The translations under genes and the position numbers were made by a program. This document shows positions 18,024 to 27,408 of a stretch of 35,451 nucleotides of DNA, piece by piece; position 1 is the stretch's first letter; each line of letters begins with the position of its first letter. The stretch is from positions 1-35,451 of the forward strand of contig CANPVV010000009.1 of assembly GCA_947581835.1 (NCBI GenBank), given 5' to 3'. The notes beneath the pieces are model-generated. The model was not told where the DNA came from. It did not search any database and was given only the letters and a program-made list of their open reading frames with translations. Source of the stretch: an uncultured Bacilli bacterium (GTDB taxonomy: Bacteria > Bacillota_I > Bacilli_A > RF39 > UBA660).

Positions 18024-19351
18024 TATTTTTCCTCCTCATATTGCAGTATTATATCACAAATTCCATTAGATTCCACATCAAATTTAGATTTTTTCACTCC
18101 CGGCAGCCATAAAATATTATTTTCACTATCTGTAACTATTGGAAATATCTCTCTTTTATCCATTGGAACTTTCTCATCAATAAATATATCTTTTATCTTT
18201 TTAGTTCCTCGCATCTTTTTAACTGCCATCTTATCTCCATTTTTTCTCGACCTAACAATAATAGGTAATTTAATATCTTCACTACATAATCTTATTACAT
18301 AATTACTCTTACTAGCACTTTTTTTAATAACTCTAATCTTTCCACTAGGAATTTTTACCTCATCACTATCTAATATATATGAAAAAGTCTGCCATTCTTT
18401 ATTATGTTCTATTTTTAATCTATTATATATTTTTCTTGCTACATACCCATTTGGTAAATTAATCTCACTATTACTTTTATCTCCCTTTATTAATTTAAAT
18501 ATTTGTTCAGTATGTTTATCACTAACAAAAAACAAATTATTTCCATAAACTAAAGATAATTCATATTCAATCACTTTCTTAGCTAAAAAATCTCCTAATT
18601 TAAGTAATTTCTTAATATCAATACCTTTACTATCATCTTTAATCTCTTTTAAAGTATTAACTATATATTTATCTAAAAACAAATTAACCTCATTTAACTC
18701 TTGACTAAACTTTAAAAATTTCAAGTGTACATTTGAGTTCTCTGCCTTTAAAAAAGGTAATACTTCCTTTCTATATCTATTTCTCGTATAATCTAAAGAA
18801 TAATTACTCTCATCAACATAATACTTCAAATGATTATCTTCCATATATTCTAATATTTCATCTTTTGTAACTCTAATTAAAGGTCTAACTATCTTATAAT
18901 TATTCATTAAAGCAATTTCTCTAAATCCCCCATAACCTTTAAGAGAACTTCCTCTAACTAGCCTCATCATAATAGTTTCTACTAAATCATCCCCATGATG
19001 AGCCGTCATTAAATATTTAGCATGATATTTCTTAACAACCTTTTTAAAAAATTCATATCTTTTTTCTCTTGCTTCTCTCTCTAAATTATCATGACTATAT
19101 TCTTTAATTTCCATATATTCAAAAGTTAAACCATGCTCTTTCGCATATTCTTCCACAAAAACTTTTTCTTCTTCACTTTCCACTCTAAGTTTATGATTAA
19201 CATGAGCAACAATTATATTTAAATCTAACTCATCTTTTAATTTCCACAATAAATGAACAAGACACATAGAATCTGGTCCACCCGAAGTTGCTACTACAAT
19301 AATATCATTTTTTTTAAGTATATTTGTTAAGTTATCTATTACTTGCTTCAT
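18023..19351 (-). CDS. tilS: tRNA(Ile)-lysidine synthase TilS
   Basis: 442 residues. The N-terminal PP-loop SGGPDS (23-28) marks the ATP-pyrophosphatase domain that adenylates C34 of the CAU-anticodon tRNA-Ile. Further family motifs are [31 protein letters not shown] and [16 protein letters not shown]. The C-terminal tRNA-binding domain (about 360-440) includes [26 protein letters not shown]. Essential for reading AUA codons, which are frequent in this AT-rich genome. The ribosome binding site is GGAGAGGT. It is cotranscribed with ftsH, a pairing conserved in many Firmicutes, usually with hpt between; no hpt is present here. Confidence 0.96.
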   Translation of the reverse strand: MKQVIDNLTNILKKNDIIVVATSGGPDSMCLVHLLWKLKDELDLNIIVAHVNHKLRVESEEEKVFVEEYAKEHGLTFEYMEIKEYSHDNLEREAREKRYEFFKKVVKKYHAKYLMTAHHGDDLVETIMMRLVRGSSLKGYGGFREIALMNNYKIVRPLIRVTKDEILEYMEDNHLKYYVDESNYSLDYTRNRYRKEVLPFLKAENSNVHLKFLKFSQELNEVNLFLDKYIVNTLKEIKDDSKGIDIKKLLKLGDFLAKKVIEYELSLVYGNNLFFVSDKHTEQIFKLIKGDKSNSEINLPNGYVARKIYNRLKIEHNKEWQTFSYILDSDEVKIPSGKIRVIKKSASKSNYVIRLCSEDIKLPIIVRSRKNGDKMAVKKMRGTKKIKDIFIDEKVPMDKREIFPIVTDSENNILWLPGVKKSKFDVESNGICDIILQYEEEK

Positions 19352-19372
19352 TATACCTCTCCACGTCTAATA

Positions 19373-19401
19373 ATTGTATCACATAATTAAGCTTATATCA
19401 A
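19373..19401 (-). promoter_or_regulatory. Promoter of tilS-ftsH
   Basis: Minus strand TTGATA (19396-19401), a 17-base spacer and TACAAT (19373-19378), upstream of the tilS ribosome binding site. Confidence 0.65.
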
Positions 19402-19408
19402 ATTTTTT

Positions 19409-20170
19409 TTAATCTATTGCCCTTTTATGTTCTAAAATAGCTTTAATATTACTTATAATTGCCTCAATATTAAATATTTTCTCTTCACTATCCTCTAAAC
19501 TTTTTCTTTTCTCTAAATAATCCAGAAAATCTAAAGCACAAGCTTTATCTAATTCCTTATCTTCTTTTAATAACCTAAAATAATCTTCTAACATAATACT
19601 TAATGTTCCATTATAAGTATTTACTGTATTATCATCTCTAACAATCCCAAGTCCATGAATTTTAGCAATAAAAGGATTACAAGGAACTAAAAGATCCTCT
19701 AATATAAAATTACTATTACAATAATTTATAAAAGGCATAACCTCTTTTTTATCATAAAATCTAATAACAATATTTTCATTAGTAGCTTTAACATAAAACT
19801 TAACTGTTGCTTTAACACTATTTCTAATTAAATACAAAAAAATAGTTTTTAAAGCACTAATAAGATACTCATATTTAACTGGAAAATATAATTTTACTGC
19901 ATCTTTATAAAAAGCTTTTTTATCAGCATAAAAACCAATATAATATGTCGCATTTTCTCCAGTCTTTACTCTTTTAGCTTCATACTTAACTAAAGAATTA
20001 CTTAAATTATCTAAAAAATCCTGATAAAAAGTTTCAATATCTTCAACTAAAGATTTATCTTTCTTAACCCCAATATACTTTAATATATAATAATAATCAT
20101 CTCTCGTATAATCTCTATCTTTAGTCTTAATCTCCATCGCAATTTTCTTCATAAACTCATTGATATTCAT
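19409..20170 (-). CDS. Unrecognised 253-aa cytoplasmic protein
   Basis: 253 residues from ATG 20170, which overlaps the stop of the GNAT gene (TAATG). AAAGGAGG just before it is the ribosome binding site; the track start at 20194 is a TTG codon. I do not recognise the family with confidence. The middle (YYIGFYADKKAFYKDAVKLYF ... VKFYVKATNENIVIRFYDKK ... PFIAKIHGLGIVRDDNTVNTYNG) has an alternating strand/helix pattern loosely like HopA1-type proteins, but this is a guess. No membrane segment or signal peptide. Cotranscribed with the upstream acetyltransferase. Confidence 0.65.
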   Translation of the reverse strand: MNINEFMKKIAMEIKTKDRDYTRDDYYYILKYIGVKKDKSLVEDIETFYQDFLDNLSNSLVKYEAKRVKTGENATYYIGFYADKKAFYKDAVKLYFPVKYEYLISALKTIFLYLIRNSVKATVKFYVKATNENIVIRFYDKKEVMPFINYCNSNFILEDLLVPCNPFIAKIHGLGIVRDDNTVNTYNGTLSIMLEDYFRLLKEDKELDKACALDFLDYLEKRKSLEDSEEKIFNIEAIISNIKAILEHKRAID

Positions 20171-20574
20171 TAAACTTCCTCCTTTAAATACCAAATATCT
20201 CCTTCTTTATTTTTCACTTTATACCCAAATCTCTCATAAAAACTAATAGCTCTCTTATTTTTTCGTCTTACCTTTATAACTTTAACCTTTTTTCTAATTC
20301 TTTTAAATACTTTTCCCCCAATTCCTTTATTCTGATACTTATCATCTATATATAATAAATCTAACTCTCCATTATCTATTATATAAGCTCCTATCTTTCT
20401 AAAATTCTTCCATATTATTCTTGCTTTCTCATAATTATCTTTTACATAATTAGTAACATATTGAATAATTAATAATTTATCTTTACTATTACTTACATAA
20501 GGTAAAATAGTTTTCAATTTAAAATCAACTAATAAAAGTTTATCCCAACTCTTAGTCCTACTTACTATAATCAT
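20170..20574 (-). CDS. GNAT family N-acetyltransferase
   Basis: 134 residues. The acetyl-CoA binding motif QNKGIGGKVF (R/Q-x-x-G-x-G/A) follows the beta strand LDLLYIDDKY, and the C-terminal motif is AISFYERFGYK. It is short, with the first strands only loosely conserved, and is Lys/Arg-rich. The substrate is unknown. The ATG at 20574 has a weak GGTGA ribosome binding site. It is the first gene of a two-gene unit with the 253-aa protein. Confidence 0.8.
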   Translation of the reverse strand: MIIVSRTKSWDKLLLVDFKLKTILPYVSNSKDKLLIIQYVTNYVKDNYEKARIIWKNFRKIGAYIIDNGELDLLYIDDKYQNKGIGGKVFKRIRKKVKVIKVRRKNKRAISFYERFGYKVKNKEGDIWYLKEEV

Positions 20575-20591
20575 TTATTCACCATATCTTA

Positions 20592-20620
20592 ATTATATAT
20601 TATTTTCTTTCTTTTGTACA
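20592..20620 (-). promoter_or_regulatory. Promoter of the GNAT / 253-aa operon
   Basis: Minus strand TGTACA (20615-20620), a 17-base spacer and TATAAT (20592-20597). The -35 box and spacing are the same as before the BI-1 family gene. Confidence 0.6.
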
Positions 20621-20621
20621 G

Positions 20622-20649
20622 AGAAAAAAACATTCTAAATTGAATGTTT
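20622..20649 (-). terminator. Terminator of ftsE-ftsX-M23 operon
   Basis: AAACATTC (20628-20635) pairs with GAATGTTT (20642-20649) around a 6-base loop, then a run of T on the minus strand. The TAA stop of the peptidase gene (20648-20650) overlaps the stem. Confidence 0.85.
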
Positions 20650-21853
20650 ATTTATAAAAATCTTTTCTTGAAGTAAAACGATATCCCACTGCATTTTTAA
20701 ATCCTGGTGCTGGAATAACTCTACTAGTTTGAACACCTGAACCATAAAAACCAGTTTGTACTCCAAAATGCAAGTGAGCTCCTGTTGTACAAGTATCATA
20801 TCCTCCATGGCTTGTCGATGTTGAATAACCTCCAACATAACCAATAACCGTATCTTGAGTAACTACATCTCCAACATTTACATTAAACTTAAGTAAATGA
20901 TAATACCATGTTGTATACTCTTTACCATCTACAATAACATTAATATATAGTTTATTACCACCACAACTAGAACGGCTAACTCTCGCAACAACTGTTCCTG
21001 CTGCTGCTGCATATACCTCTGTACCTTCAGATACTCCAATATCTATTCCATCATGGAAACTATAAACTTTACCAGTAACGGGGTGAGTTCTATATCCTTG
21101 AGGACTAGTTACAACTCCACTTTTTAAAGGTTTAAGCCATGCTCCATTCGCCGGTACTTTTGAACATTCAGTTAGTTTTAAACTATCATCTGCTTTCCCT
21201 AAATTATTCATACAAATTTTACGATTTGCCTCATAATTAGCTTTAGCAACTTCTAACTTTTCACTATAATCTAATGCAAACTCATTGTATTCTTCAGCAT
21301 TTAACTGTAACTGCGCAATTGCACTTTCATAACTATTAATCTTATTAGCTAACTCCTGTTGTTTCTGTTTTAATTCTTCAACTAACTCCTCGTTTTTCTT
21401 AATTTCTGCCTCTAAGTTATCTAATGTATCCTGAATATAACCACTTACCTGATTTACTGCTTCAATTCTTGTAATCATATCCGTCATACTTGATGCCCCA
21501 GTTACATACTCTACATAAACATTCTGACTTTGCACCTGTTGTAAATATAATAAAACTTTTTCCGTTTCTCTTTTAAGTTTATCAATCTTTTCATTTGACT
21601 CTTCTATCTGTAATTCTGTATCTTCTTGATCATGTTCAGCTACAATTAAATCTTCCTGTGCTTTTTTTATCGCCGCCTCTTTCTGTTTTATCTCATTTTT
21701 CGCCTGTTCTGTTTTATTTTGATAATTCTTATACTCGGCCTCAGCATCTTGCCAAATCTTCTTTAAATCCCCCAAAGTTTCATCTTTCGCTTGTACTCTT
21801 AAAGGTATAAACGCTAATAATAAAATAATTACTAAAATCTTCTTATTTCTCAT
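20648..21853 (-). CDS. Secreted coiled-coil M23 peptidase, putative FtsEX-dependent murein hydrolase
   Basis: 401 residues. A signal peptide (about 1-22, ending VQA) is followed by a long coiled coil (about 28-210, Glu/Lys/Gln-rich) and an M23/LytM domain (about 240-375). Metal ligands look intact: H267 and D271 in SFHDGIDIG, and H360/H362 in GAHLHFG; YYHL (H319) may be the additional catalytic His. It follows ftsE and ftsX with a 4-base ATGA overlap. FtsEX controls coiled-coil cell-wall hydrolases in other bacteria: EnvC in E. coli (an LytM activator), CwlO in B. subtilis, PcsB in streptococci. Here the likely partner is an apparently active LytM endopeptidase. That coupling is inferred from synteny and architecture. 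Confidence 0.9.
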   Translation of the reverse strand: MRNKKILVIILLLAFIPLRVQAKDETLGDLKKIWQDAEAEYKNYQNKTEQAKNEIKQKEAAIKKAQEDLIVAEHDQEDTELQIEESNEKIDKLKRETEKVLLYLQQVQSQNVYVEYVTGASSMTDMITRIEAVNQVSGYIQDTLDNLEAEIKKNEELVEELKQKQQELANKINSYESAIAQLQLNAEEYNEFALDYSEKLEVAKANYEANRKICMNNLGKADDSLKLTECSKVPANGAWLKPLKSGVVTSPQGYRTHPVTGKVYSFHDGIDIGVSEGTEVYAAAAGTVVARVSRSSCGGNKLYINVIVDGKEYTTWYYHLLKFNVNVGDVVTQDTVIGYVGGYSTSTSHGGYDTCTTGAHLHFGVQTGFYGSGVQTSRVIPAPGFKNAVGYRFTSRKDFYK

Positions 21854-22743
21854 ATCTTCAAATACTTTCTAACTGCTCGAGCAGAACCTATCATACCCAC
21901 AACTGAACCAATAACTACTAATACAATTGAAGTATATAACACAAAAGGCATTGGATTTACTAACTCAATTACTCCAAATGATACTGTTCCCCCTAATTTT
22001 TCATAAGCAATAATATACCCATAAACAGTTATAATAATTGGAATAAAAGAACCAACTAAACCTAACAAAAATCCTTCAAACACAAAAGGTAACTTAATGG
22101 AAATATTACTACTTCCTACCAGTCTCATAATTTCAATCTCACTTCTTCTGGAAAATATAGTTAATTTAATAGTATTACTAATTAAGAAAGCAGTAACAAC
22201 AACTAAAGCTATAACTATCGCAATAGTAACTGTTTTGATAATATTAAATACTCCTATAATTTCTTCAACCATTCCCTCTCCATAACTAGCACTCTCAATA
22301 TGTTCAATTTCTCTAATTAATCTAGCTGTAGGTGCCAAATCTTCTACATCCTCTACAGTTATAACAAAAGAATCTAATAAAGGATTACTCTCTAAATAAT
22401 CTAAAGTAACTTTTAAAGTAGGTGAATTATTTTTCATTTCAACTCGCCACTCTTCTTTACTTTTATAAACAACTTCTTTAACTCCACTAATATTTTTAAT
22501 TTTAGTCTCTATTTCATTTATTTCATCCGAAGTAGTCTCTTTATTCGCATAAGCAACAATTGTTAACTCTTCCTCCATTGTTTTAGTAACATAATTAACA
22601 TTTACAGTTACAATTATAGCTAAAGCCACTAATATTAAAGTAATAGTTGTACAAATAATACTAGCCATACTTAAACTAAAATTTCTAAGAACACTTTTAA
22701 ATGAATCTCTAATACTTCGATATATAATTCTAAATGGTTTCAC
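21850..22743 (-). CDS. ftsX: Cell division ABC transporter permease-like protein FtsX
   Basis: 297 residues. The cytoplasmic start IIYRSIRDSFKSVLRNFSLSMASI leads to membrane helix 1 (about 25-48). A large extracellular loop (about 50-165) holds the family pattern ISGVKEVVYKSKEEW, and three more helices lie in the C-terminal half (about 172-200, 222-250 and 265-290). FtsX transmits FtsE ATPase cycles across the membrane to a hydrolase. It overlaps the ftsE end by 14 bases and the next gene by 4, so the three are translationally coupled. Confidence 0.95.
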   Translation of the reverse strand: MKPFRIIYRSIRDSFKSVLRNFSLSMASIICTTITLILVALAIIVTVNVNYVTKTMEEELTIVAYANKETTSDEINEIETKIKNISGVKEVVYKSKEEWRVEMKNNSPTLKVTLDYLESNPLLDSFVITVEDVEDLAPTARLIREIEHIESASYGEGMVEEIIGVFNIIKTVTIAIVIALVVVTAFLISNTIKLTIFSRRSEIEIMRLVGSSNISIKLPFVFEGFLLGLVGSFIPIIITVYGYIIAYEKLGGTVSFGVIELVNPMPFVLYTSIVLVVIGSVVGMIGSARAVRKYLKI

Positions 22744-23431
22744 TTATCTTAAAACTTCCTTTCTCATGGTCTTCAAATAATACTCCACTATCAAGAGTAA
22801 TAACTCTCTTTTTCATTTTATTAACAATATCTTTATCATGAGTTGCCATAATAATAGTTGTTCCTAGATTTTTGTTAATATCATCAAGTACGTTCATTAT
22901 CTCTTGTGAAGTTTTAGGATCTAAGTTACCAGTCGGCTCATCACAAATAAGTAATTTAGGATCATTTACAATTGCTCTTGCAATACATACTCTTTGTTGT
23001 TCTCCACCAGAAAGCTCATTTGGAAAACTCCTTACCTTTTCTTTTAAACCAACATGCTCTAAAGCTTTTAATACTTTTGGTCTAATTTCACTACTTTTCA
23101 TACCTATACACTCTAAAGCAAAAGCCACATTTTCATATACTGTAAGTTTTGGTAATAACTTAAAATCTTGAAAGACAATTCCCAGTTTTCTTCTTAACTT
23201 ATAAACAGTCCTATTTCTTATTTTCCCAACATTAATACCCCCAATTTCGACAATTCCTTTCGTTGGTTTTTCCTCTCTATATAACATTTTAATTAATGTA
23301 GATTTACCTGAACCTGATGCTCCAATAACAAAAACAAACTCGCCTTTATTAATATCTAAGCTTAAATCTGCAATCGCGGTTACTCCATTTTTATAAACTT
23401 TATAACAATTTTTTATTTGAATAAACTTCAC
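22730..23431 (-). CDS. ftsE: Cell division ATP-binding protein FtsE
   Basis: 233 residues. Walker A GASGSGKST (37-45), Q-loop FQDF near 87-90, ABC signature LSGGEQQR (140-147), Walker B LLICDEP (160-166) and the switch His in ATHD are present. The start is GTG with a strong TAGGAGGT ribosome binding site. It is the first gene of ftsE-ftsX-M23. Together with FtsX it forms the ATP-driven complex that regulates peptidoglycan hydrolysis at division or elongation. Confidence 0.96.
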   Translation of the reverse strand: MKFIQIKNCYKVYKNGVTAIADLSLDINKGEFVFVIGASGSGKSTLIKMLYREEKPTKGIVEIGGINVGKIRNRTVYKLRRKLGIVFQDFKLLPKLTVYENVAFALECIGMKSSEIRPKVLKALEHVGLKEKVRSFPNELSGGEQQRVCIARAIVNDPKLLICDEPTGNLDPKTSQEIMNVLDDINKNLGTTIIMATHDKDIVNKMKKRVITLDSGVLFEDHEKGSFKISETI

Positions 23432-23462
23432 TAATAATACCTCCTACCAGCATACTATAACA

Positions 23463-23468
23463 ATTATA
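23463..23468 (-). promoter_or_regulatory. Extended -10 promoter of ftsE operon
   Basis: Minus strand TGCTATAAT, a TGN-extended -10 box, lies about 30 bases before the GTG start. No good -35 is seen. Confidence 0.45.
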
Positions 23469-23611
23469 GCATAAATATTCCCATAATAAAACACCAAAAA
23501 TTGGGTTTAAAGGCTTTATGTCAATTATCATTTGAAATTTTAATATAATAAAAAACTGCAATAAGTTTAAAAAAAGGAATTTACTCCATTAATATTTATT
23601 TTTTATAAAAT

Positions 23612-23633
23612 TAAAAAAGAGTATTTCTACTCT
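23612..23633 (-). terminator. Terminator with GAAA tetraloop after the 296-aa exported protein
   Basis: On the minus strand AGAGTA-GAAA-TACTCT (23618-23633) is followed by TTTTTT. The GNRA loop adds stability. The TAG stop of the gene (23627-23629) is within the hairpin. Confidence 0.7.
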
Positions 23634-24517
23634 GCAACTGAAACTGCTCTAAAGGCTACTTTAGCACTCAAGGTTCCTTCTCTTAAATCTATACAACTAT
23701 CACTATAAGTTTCACAAGTATTTGCTTGATTTTTATTTTTGTCATCTTCTAACCAAAAATATAATTTATATTTTTTTGATTCACCAGAAGAAATAGTAAC
23801 ATTATTCAATAAAGAAATATTATTAACATTTACTGCACTTTTACCAGTAACTTGAGCCTCTCCATTAGCTTTAGTAACCTTTGTATTATCACCAAAATCA
23901 CCGTAAGCAACTTGAGTAGAACTACCATTACTTACATCAAATAATACCCATTTTACATATTTATTAAAGAAATTTGCTGTTGCACTAACATCTGTTAAAA
24001 ATAATTCATACCTTGCCTTTGCAACCTCATTACCATTAGCAAATGATATAGTAAATGACGTATAATCATTTTTATCATTTTTAGGTAATTTATCTTCTGA
24101 TATAGTTACTTGTGACTGCTCTTGGTCATCATTATCTATTACATTTATTAAACCCGCATTAGACCACTTAATACTGTTTGAATCAGTATCAAACACCATC
24201 TGCATTTTTAACTTTCCACTATTAATTGTAACTTTTGCATTTTCTCCATTTTCTTTTACAACTTCATTTACAAAATAAGCATAGGACCCACTAATGGCAA
24301 TTACAATAATTGAAACTGTAATAATAATAGCTCCTAAAAAATACATTTTTGTTAAATTACGATTATGCTTCTTATCTACTTCTTCACTTTTAATACTATT
24401 TATACTTAAAGCCTCATTATTAAAATTATTGTTAATATTATTATTGTTATTAACACTCATATTAACTTGATTATTATTTAAATCATTATTAATATTGTTA
24501 TTAATATTATTATTCAT
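23627..24517 (-). CDS. Asn-rich YAYF-type membrane/exported protein
   Basis: 296 residues. The first about 43 residues are almost only Asn with some Ile (low-complexity Asn tract), then a basic stretch KKHNRNLTK, a membrane segment (about 57-80) ending SGSYAYFVNEV, and a beta-rich outer part with FKVAFRAVSVAE-like ending. The hydrophobic region plus YAYF matches TasA/camelysin-like exported proteins; here it follows a long cytoplasmic Asn tail, so processing by a SipW-like peptidase is uncertain. Cys pairs near the end (NTCETYSDSCIDL) may form a disulfide. The ribosome binding site is AGGGTGA; it has its own promoter and terminator. Function unknown. Confidence 0.7.
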   Translation of the reverse strand: MNNNINNNINNDLNNNQVNMSVNNNNNINNNFNNEALSINSIKSEEVDKKHNRNLTKMYFLGAIIITVSIIVIAISGSYAYFVNEVVKENGENAKVTINSGKLKMQMVFDTDSNSIKWSNAGLINVIDNDDQEQSQVTISEDKLPKNDKNDYTSFTISFANGNEVAKARYELFLTDVSATANFFNKYVKWVLFDVSNGSSTQVAYGDFGDNTKVTKANGEAQVTGKSAVNVNNISLLNNVTISSGESKKYKLYFWLEDDKNKNQANTCETYSDSCIDLREGTLSAKVAFRAVSVAE

Positions 24518-24539
24518 AATATCACCCTATTCTTAACTA

Positions 24540-24568
24540 ATTGTATCAAAAAAATACTATTTAGACAA
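24540..24568 (-). promoter_or_regulatory. Promoter of the Asn-rich exported protein gene
   Basis: Minus strand TTGTCT (24563-24568), a 17-base spacer and TACAAT (24540-24545). Confidence 0.6.
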
Positions 24569-24579
24569 TACCTAATCCA

Positions 24580-24608
24580 TAAAAAAAGAGTTTATTTTAA
24601 AAACTCTT
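24580..24608 (-). terminator. Terminator after the 120-aa gene
   Basis: AAGAGTTT (24586-24593) pairs with AAACTCTT (24601-24608) with a 7-base loop and a T run on the minus strand, directly after the stop at 24611. Confidence 0.8.
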
Positions 24609-24610
24609 AA

Positions 24611-24973
24611 TTAAAATCTACCAGTTCTCTCAATTTCACTACGACGTAAATCCATTAAATGTTGAAAAGCTAAAGCATGACTACCTAAAATACCTTTAGC
24701 AATTGTCTCTAATGTTACATCAGAACTAATTAATTCTAATAATTCTGCATTACTTTTAACTAAAGTATATGAATTAACTTTTCTCATAAATATACTTTCA
24801 GCTATTTGTCTTGATAATAAATTAACATACATAGGGTTACTCATAAAGTTTTCTTGTTCAATAATAGTATATAATCTATTTTCCACACCCTTATTTTTTT
24901 CATTATCTAAAGCAGCTTTTAAATTAAATGCAACATAATTAGCAAGTACTGATAAAATCATATCTTTATTCAT
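24611..24973 (-). CDS. Unrecognised 120-aa helical protein
   Basis: About 120 residues from ATG 24973; the extra Met in the track is a TTG codon. The ribosome binding site is AAAGGGGGA. The sequence looks wholly helical and soluble (ILSVLANYVAFNLKAALDNE ... ETIAKGILGSHALAFQHLMD), ending in RRSEIERTGRF. No known domain is recognised. It has its own strong promoter placed only a few bases after the pheT stop, and its own terminator. Confidence 0.65.
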   Translation of the reverse strand: MNKDMILSVLANYVAFNLKAALDNEKNKGVENRLYTIIEQENFMSNPMYVNLLSRQIAESIFMRKVNSYTLVKSNAELLELISSDVTLETIAKGILGSHALAFQHLMDLRRSEIERTGRF

Positions 24974-25004
24974 CAATATATCCCCCTTTCAAAAGATGCT
25001 TTAT

Positions 25005-25033
25005 ATATTACCACAATTTTACCCAAATGTCAA
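25005..25033 (-). promoter_or_regulatory. Strong promoter of the 120-aa gene
   Basis: Minus strand consensus TTGACA (25028-25033), a 17-base spacer ending TGG, and TAATAT (25005-25010). Confidence 0.75.
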
Positions 25034-25037
25034 ATTT

Positions 25038-27362
25038 TTATACTAAAATCCCCAAATTATGCTTATCTAAATGTTCCATAAATCTATTTTTAAATGTTTC
25101 TATATCCTTTTGTTCTAATGTTTTAGTATCACTTCCTAAAATATATCTAATAGTATATTTATTCTCATAAACTCCCATTAATCTATATTCTTTAATTAAA
25201 TTACTTCTAAATTCTTCTAAAATATCTTTTAAATCCTGATATTTAATATCATTTAAACTAATTGTATAATCTAAACTAACAGTTGGATATTTACTTACCT
25301 CTTTAGCCAATTTTTCTTCCTTTTCTATCTCAACATAACTATCAAACAAAATATCTGCACAAACAATCATTTTCTTTTTAGCTAATTTTGAAGTAACACT
25401 TTTACTTATAACATTAATCTCTCCTAATCGTTTATTATCAACATTAATAATCTTTCCTAAATTTTTATCAAAATAACTATCTTCATTAACATTATCTGTA
25501 TATTTAACATTTTTATTTTTTAATACTTTAAATAAATATTTAACTACCCCCTTAATCTCATTATACATATTCTCTAAATTCTTTTCTTCTCCAGCATTAA
25601 TTATACTTAAAACTCTAACATTCTGATTATTCTTAATAATTGTTCCAATTTCAAATATTTTAAAATTACTATAACTTTTAAAATTCTCTTCTACTATATT
25701 AAGTAAAGACAAACTCAAATTATCTCTAAGTATATTATTCGCATCTTTTCCTAATAATCTAACATTATCTTTCTCTATTCCTATCCTTTTTAATAATGCA
25801 CTATCATACCAAATATAACTATGTACTTCATGCATATCAAATCTTTTAGCAAGCAATTCTTTAGCATCAATCTCCTGATTAAACACGTCTTCTAATTCAT
25901 TACTAATTAAATCTAATTTTAAAGCTTTAGGCTCTAATCTCTCTAATCCATAAATTCTTGCAATTTCTTCAATTAAATCTTCTTTAATTTTAATATCTTT
26001 AGTAGCTCTAAAAGTAGGTACTACCACATTATATGCATCATCTTTAACTTGAACTTTAAACCCAAGGGCCTCAAGTATACCTGCGACTACCTCATCTTCC
26101 ATTTCTCTACCCATATAAACATTTAATGTTCTCTTATCTAAAACAATATGGCCTTCTTCTAACTTTTTAGGATAAATATCTGTTAAATTAGATGCTATCT
26201 TCATCTCAGGATTTTCTTTTTTTAATAAATAAGCTAAACGTTTAATAGCTAAATCTGTCATATTAGGATCTAAACTTTTCTCATATCTTGCACTAGCCTC
26301 AGTTCTAAGTCCTAACTTAACTGCTCCTCTTCTAATAACTCCGGCATTAAATGTTGCACTTTCTAAAAACACTCCTGTTGTATCTGGTAATATTTCACTT
26401 GTAATACCACCCATTATACCAGCAATACCAAAATATTCATTTCCATTTTTAATCATTAAAATATCATTACTTAAATGTCTTTCTACTCCATCTAACGTTG
26501 TATAAATATCTCCCTCATTTGCTAATCCAACCTCAATATTTTTAACTACTCTTGAATCAAAAGCATGCATTGGTTGTCCTAATTCTAACATTAAATAATT
26601 AGTTAAATCAACTAATAAACTAATTGAACGCATACCTACATAATATAAAAATATTTGCATATCAAGAGGTGTTTTATTATTAGTTATATTATCAATTTTA
26701 AGTCCACAATATCTATAGCATAACTCACTATTTTTAATAACTATATCTAAATCTTCCTTATTATTTTCTATATCTAAAACTTGAAGACTAATTAATTCAT
26801 GATTAGTAATCGCACATATTTCTCTAGCAATTCCAAAGTGTCCCCATAAATCTGGTCTATTAGTTAAACTTTTATTATCAATTTCCACGATTATATCTTC
26901 AATTGGTAATAGTTTCTTTATATCTTCTCCATTATTCCATTCATCTGGAAGTTCTAATATTCCCTCATGATTATCACTTATCGAAAGTTCTCTTCCACTA
27001 CAACACATACCATTAGACATAACCCCTCTAAGAGGTCTAGCACTAATCTCCATTCCATCGATGTGTCCTCCCACCTTTACATAAGCAGTTTTAAGACCTA
27101 CTCTAACATTTGGAGCTCCACATACAACCTGAATTAAATCATCTTCTCCAATATCCACTTTAAGTATATGCATATGATCACTATCTGGGTGTTCCTCGCA
27201 TTCTTTAATCTCTGCCACTACTACTCCATCAAAAGTATTTCCAACTTCTCTTACATCCTCAACTTCTGCTGTTCTAATTGTAAAAGTCTTCCAAATATTT
27301 AACCAATCAATATTATCACTATTTTTAATATAACTTTTTAATTTATTACAAGATATTAACAT
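25038..27362 (-). CDS. pheT: Phenylalanyl-tRNA synthetase beta subunit
   Basis: 774 residues, near the usual 790-800. Domains in order: N-terminal tRNA-binding OB domain (about 40-150, VVVAEIKECEEHPDSDHMHIL), B3/B4 editing region (about 205-375, with GQPMHAFDSR and the GIMGG motif), B5 (about 400-475), catalytic-like core (about 480-670) and the C-terminal anticodon-binding FDX-ACB domain (about 680-774, KYPTVSLDYTISL). It works with PheS as an alpha2-beta2 enzyme charging tRNA-Phe. The ribosome binding site is AAGGAGGAAA. It is separated from pheS by 156 bases, more than usual, containing a hairpin and a possible extra promoter. Confidence 0.97.
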   Translation of the reverse strand: MLISCNKLKSYIKNSDNIDWLNIWKTFTIRTAEVEDVREVGNTFDGVVVAEIKECEEHPDSDHMHILKVDIGEDDLIQVVCGAPNVRVGLKTAYVKVGGHIDGMEISARPLRGVMSNGMCCSGRELSISDNHEGILELPDEWNNGEDIKKLLPIEDIIVEIDNKSLTNRPDLWGHFGIAREICAITNHELISLQVLDIENNKEDLDIVIKNSELCYRYCGLKIDNITNNKTPLDMQIFLYYVGMRSISLLVDLTNYLMLELGQPMHAFDSRVVKNIEVGLANEGDIYTTLDGVERHLSNDILMIKNGNEYFGIAGIMGGITSEILPDTTGVFLESATFNAGVIRRGAVKLGLRTEASARYEKSLDPNMTDLAIKRLAYLLKKENPEMKIASNLTDIYPKKLEEGHIVLDKRTLNVYMGREMEDEVVAGILEALGFKVQVKDDAYNVVVPTFRATKDIKIKEDLIEEIARIYGLERLEPKALKLDLISNELEDVFNQEIDAKELLAKRFDMHEVHSYIWYDSALLKRIGIEKDNVRLLGKDANNILRDNLSLSLLNIVEENFKSYSNFKIFEIGTIIKNNQNVRVLSIINAGEEKNLENMYNEIKGVVKYLFKVLKNKNVKYTDNVNEDSYFDKNLGKIINVDNKRLGEINVISKSVTSKLAKKKMIVCADILFDSYVEIEKEEKLAKEVSKYPTVSLDYTISLNDIKYQDLKDILEEFRSNLIKEYRLMGVYENKYTIRYILGSDTKTLEQKDIETFKNRFMEHLDKHNLGILV

Positions 27363-27408
27363 TTTATTTCCTCCTTATTACTACCTAAAATTATTTGTTA
27401 AAATAAGC

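Noticed and set aside
24390-24517. AATAAT-rich stretch as a regulatory or CRISPR-like repeat
   Set aside because: It is the Asn-codon tract at the start of the 296-aa protein, with no regular unit or spacers.
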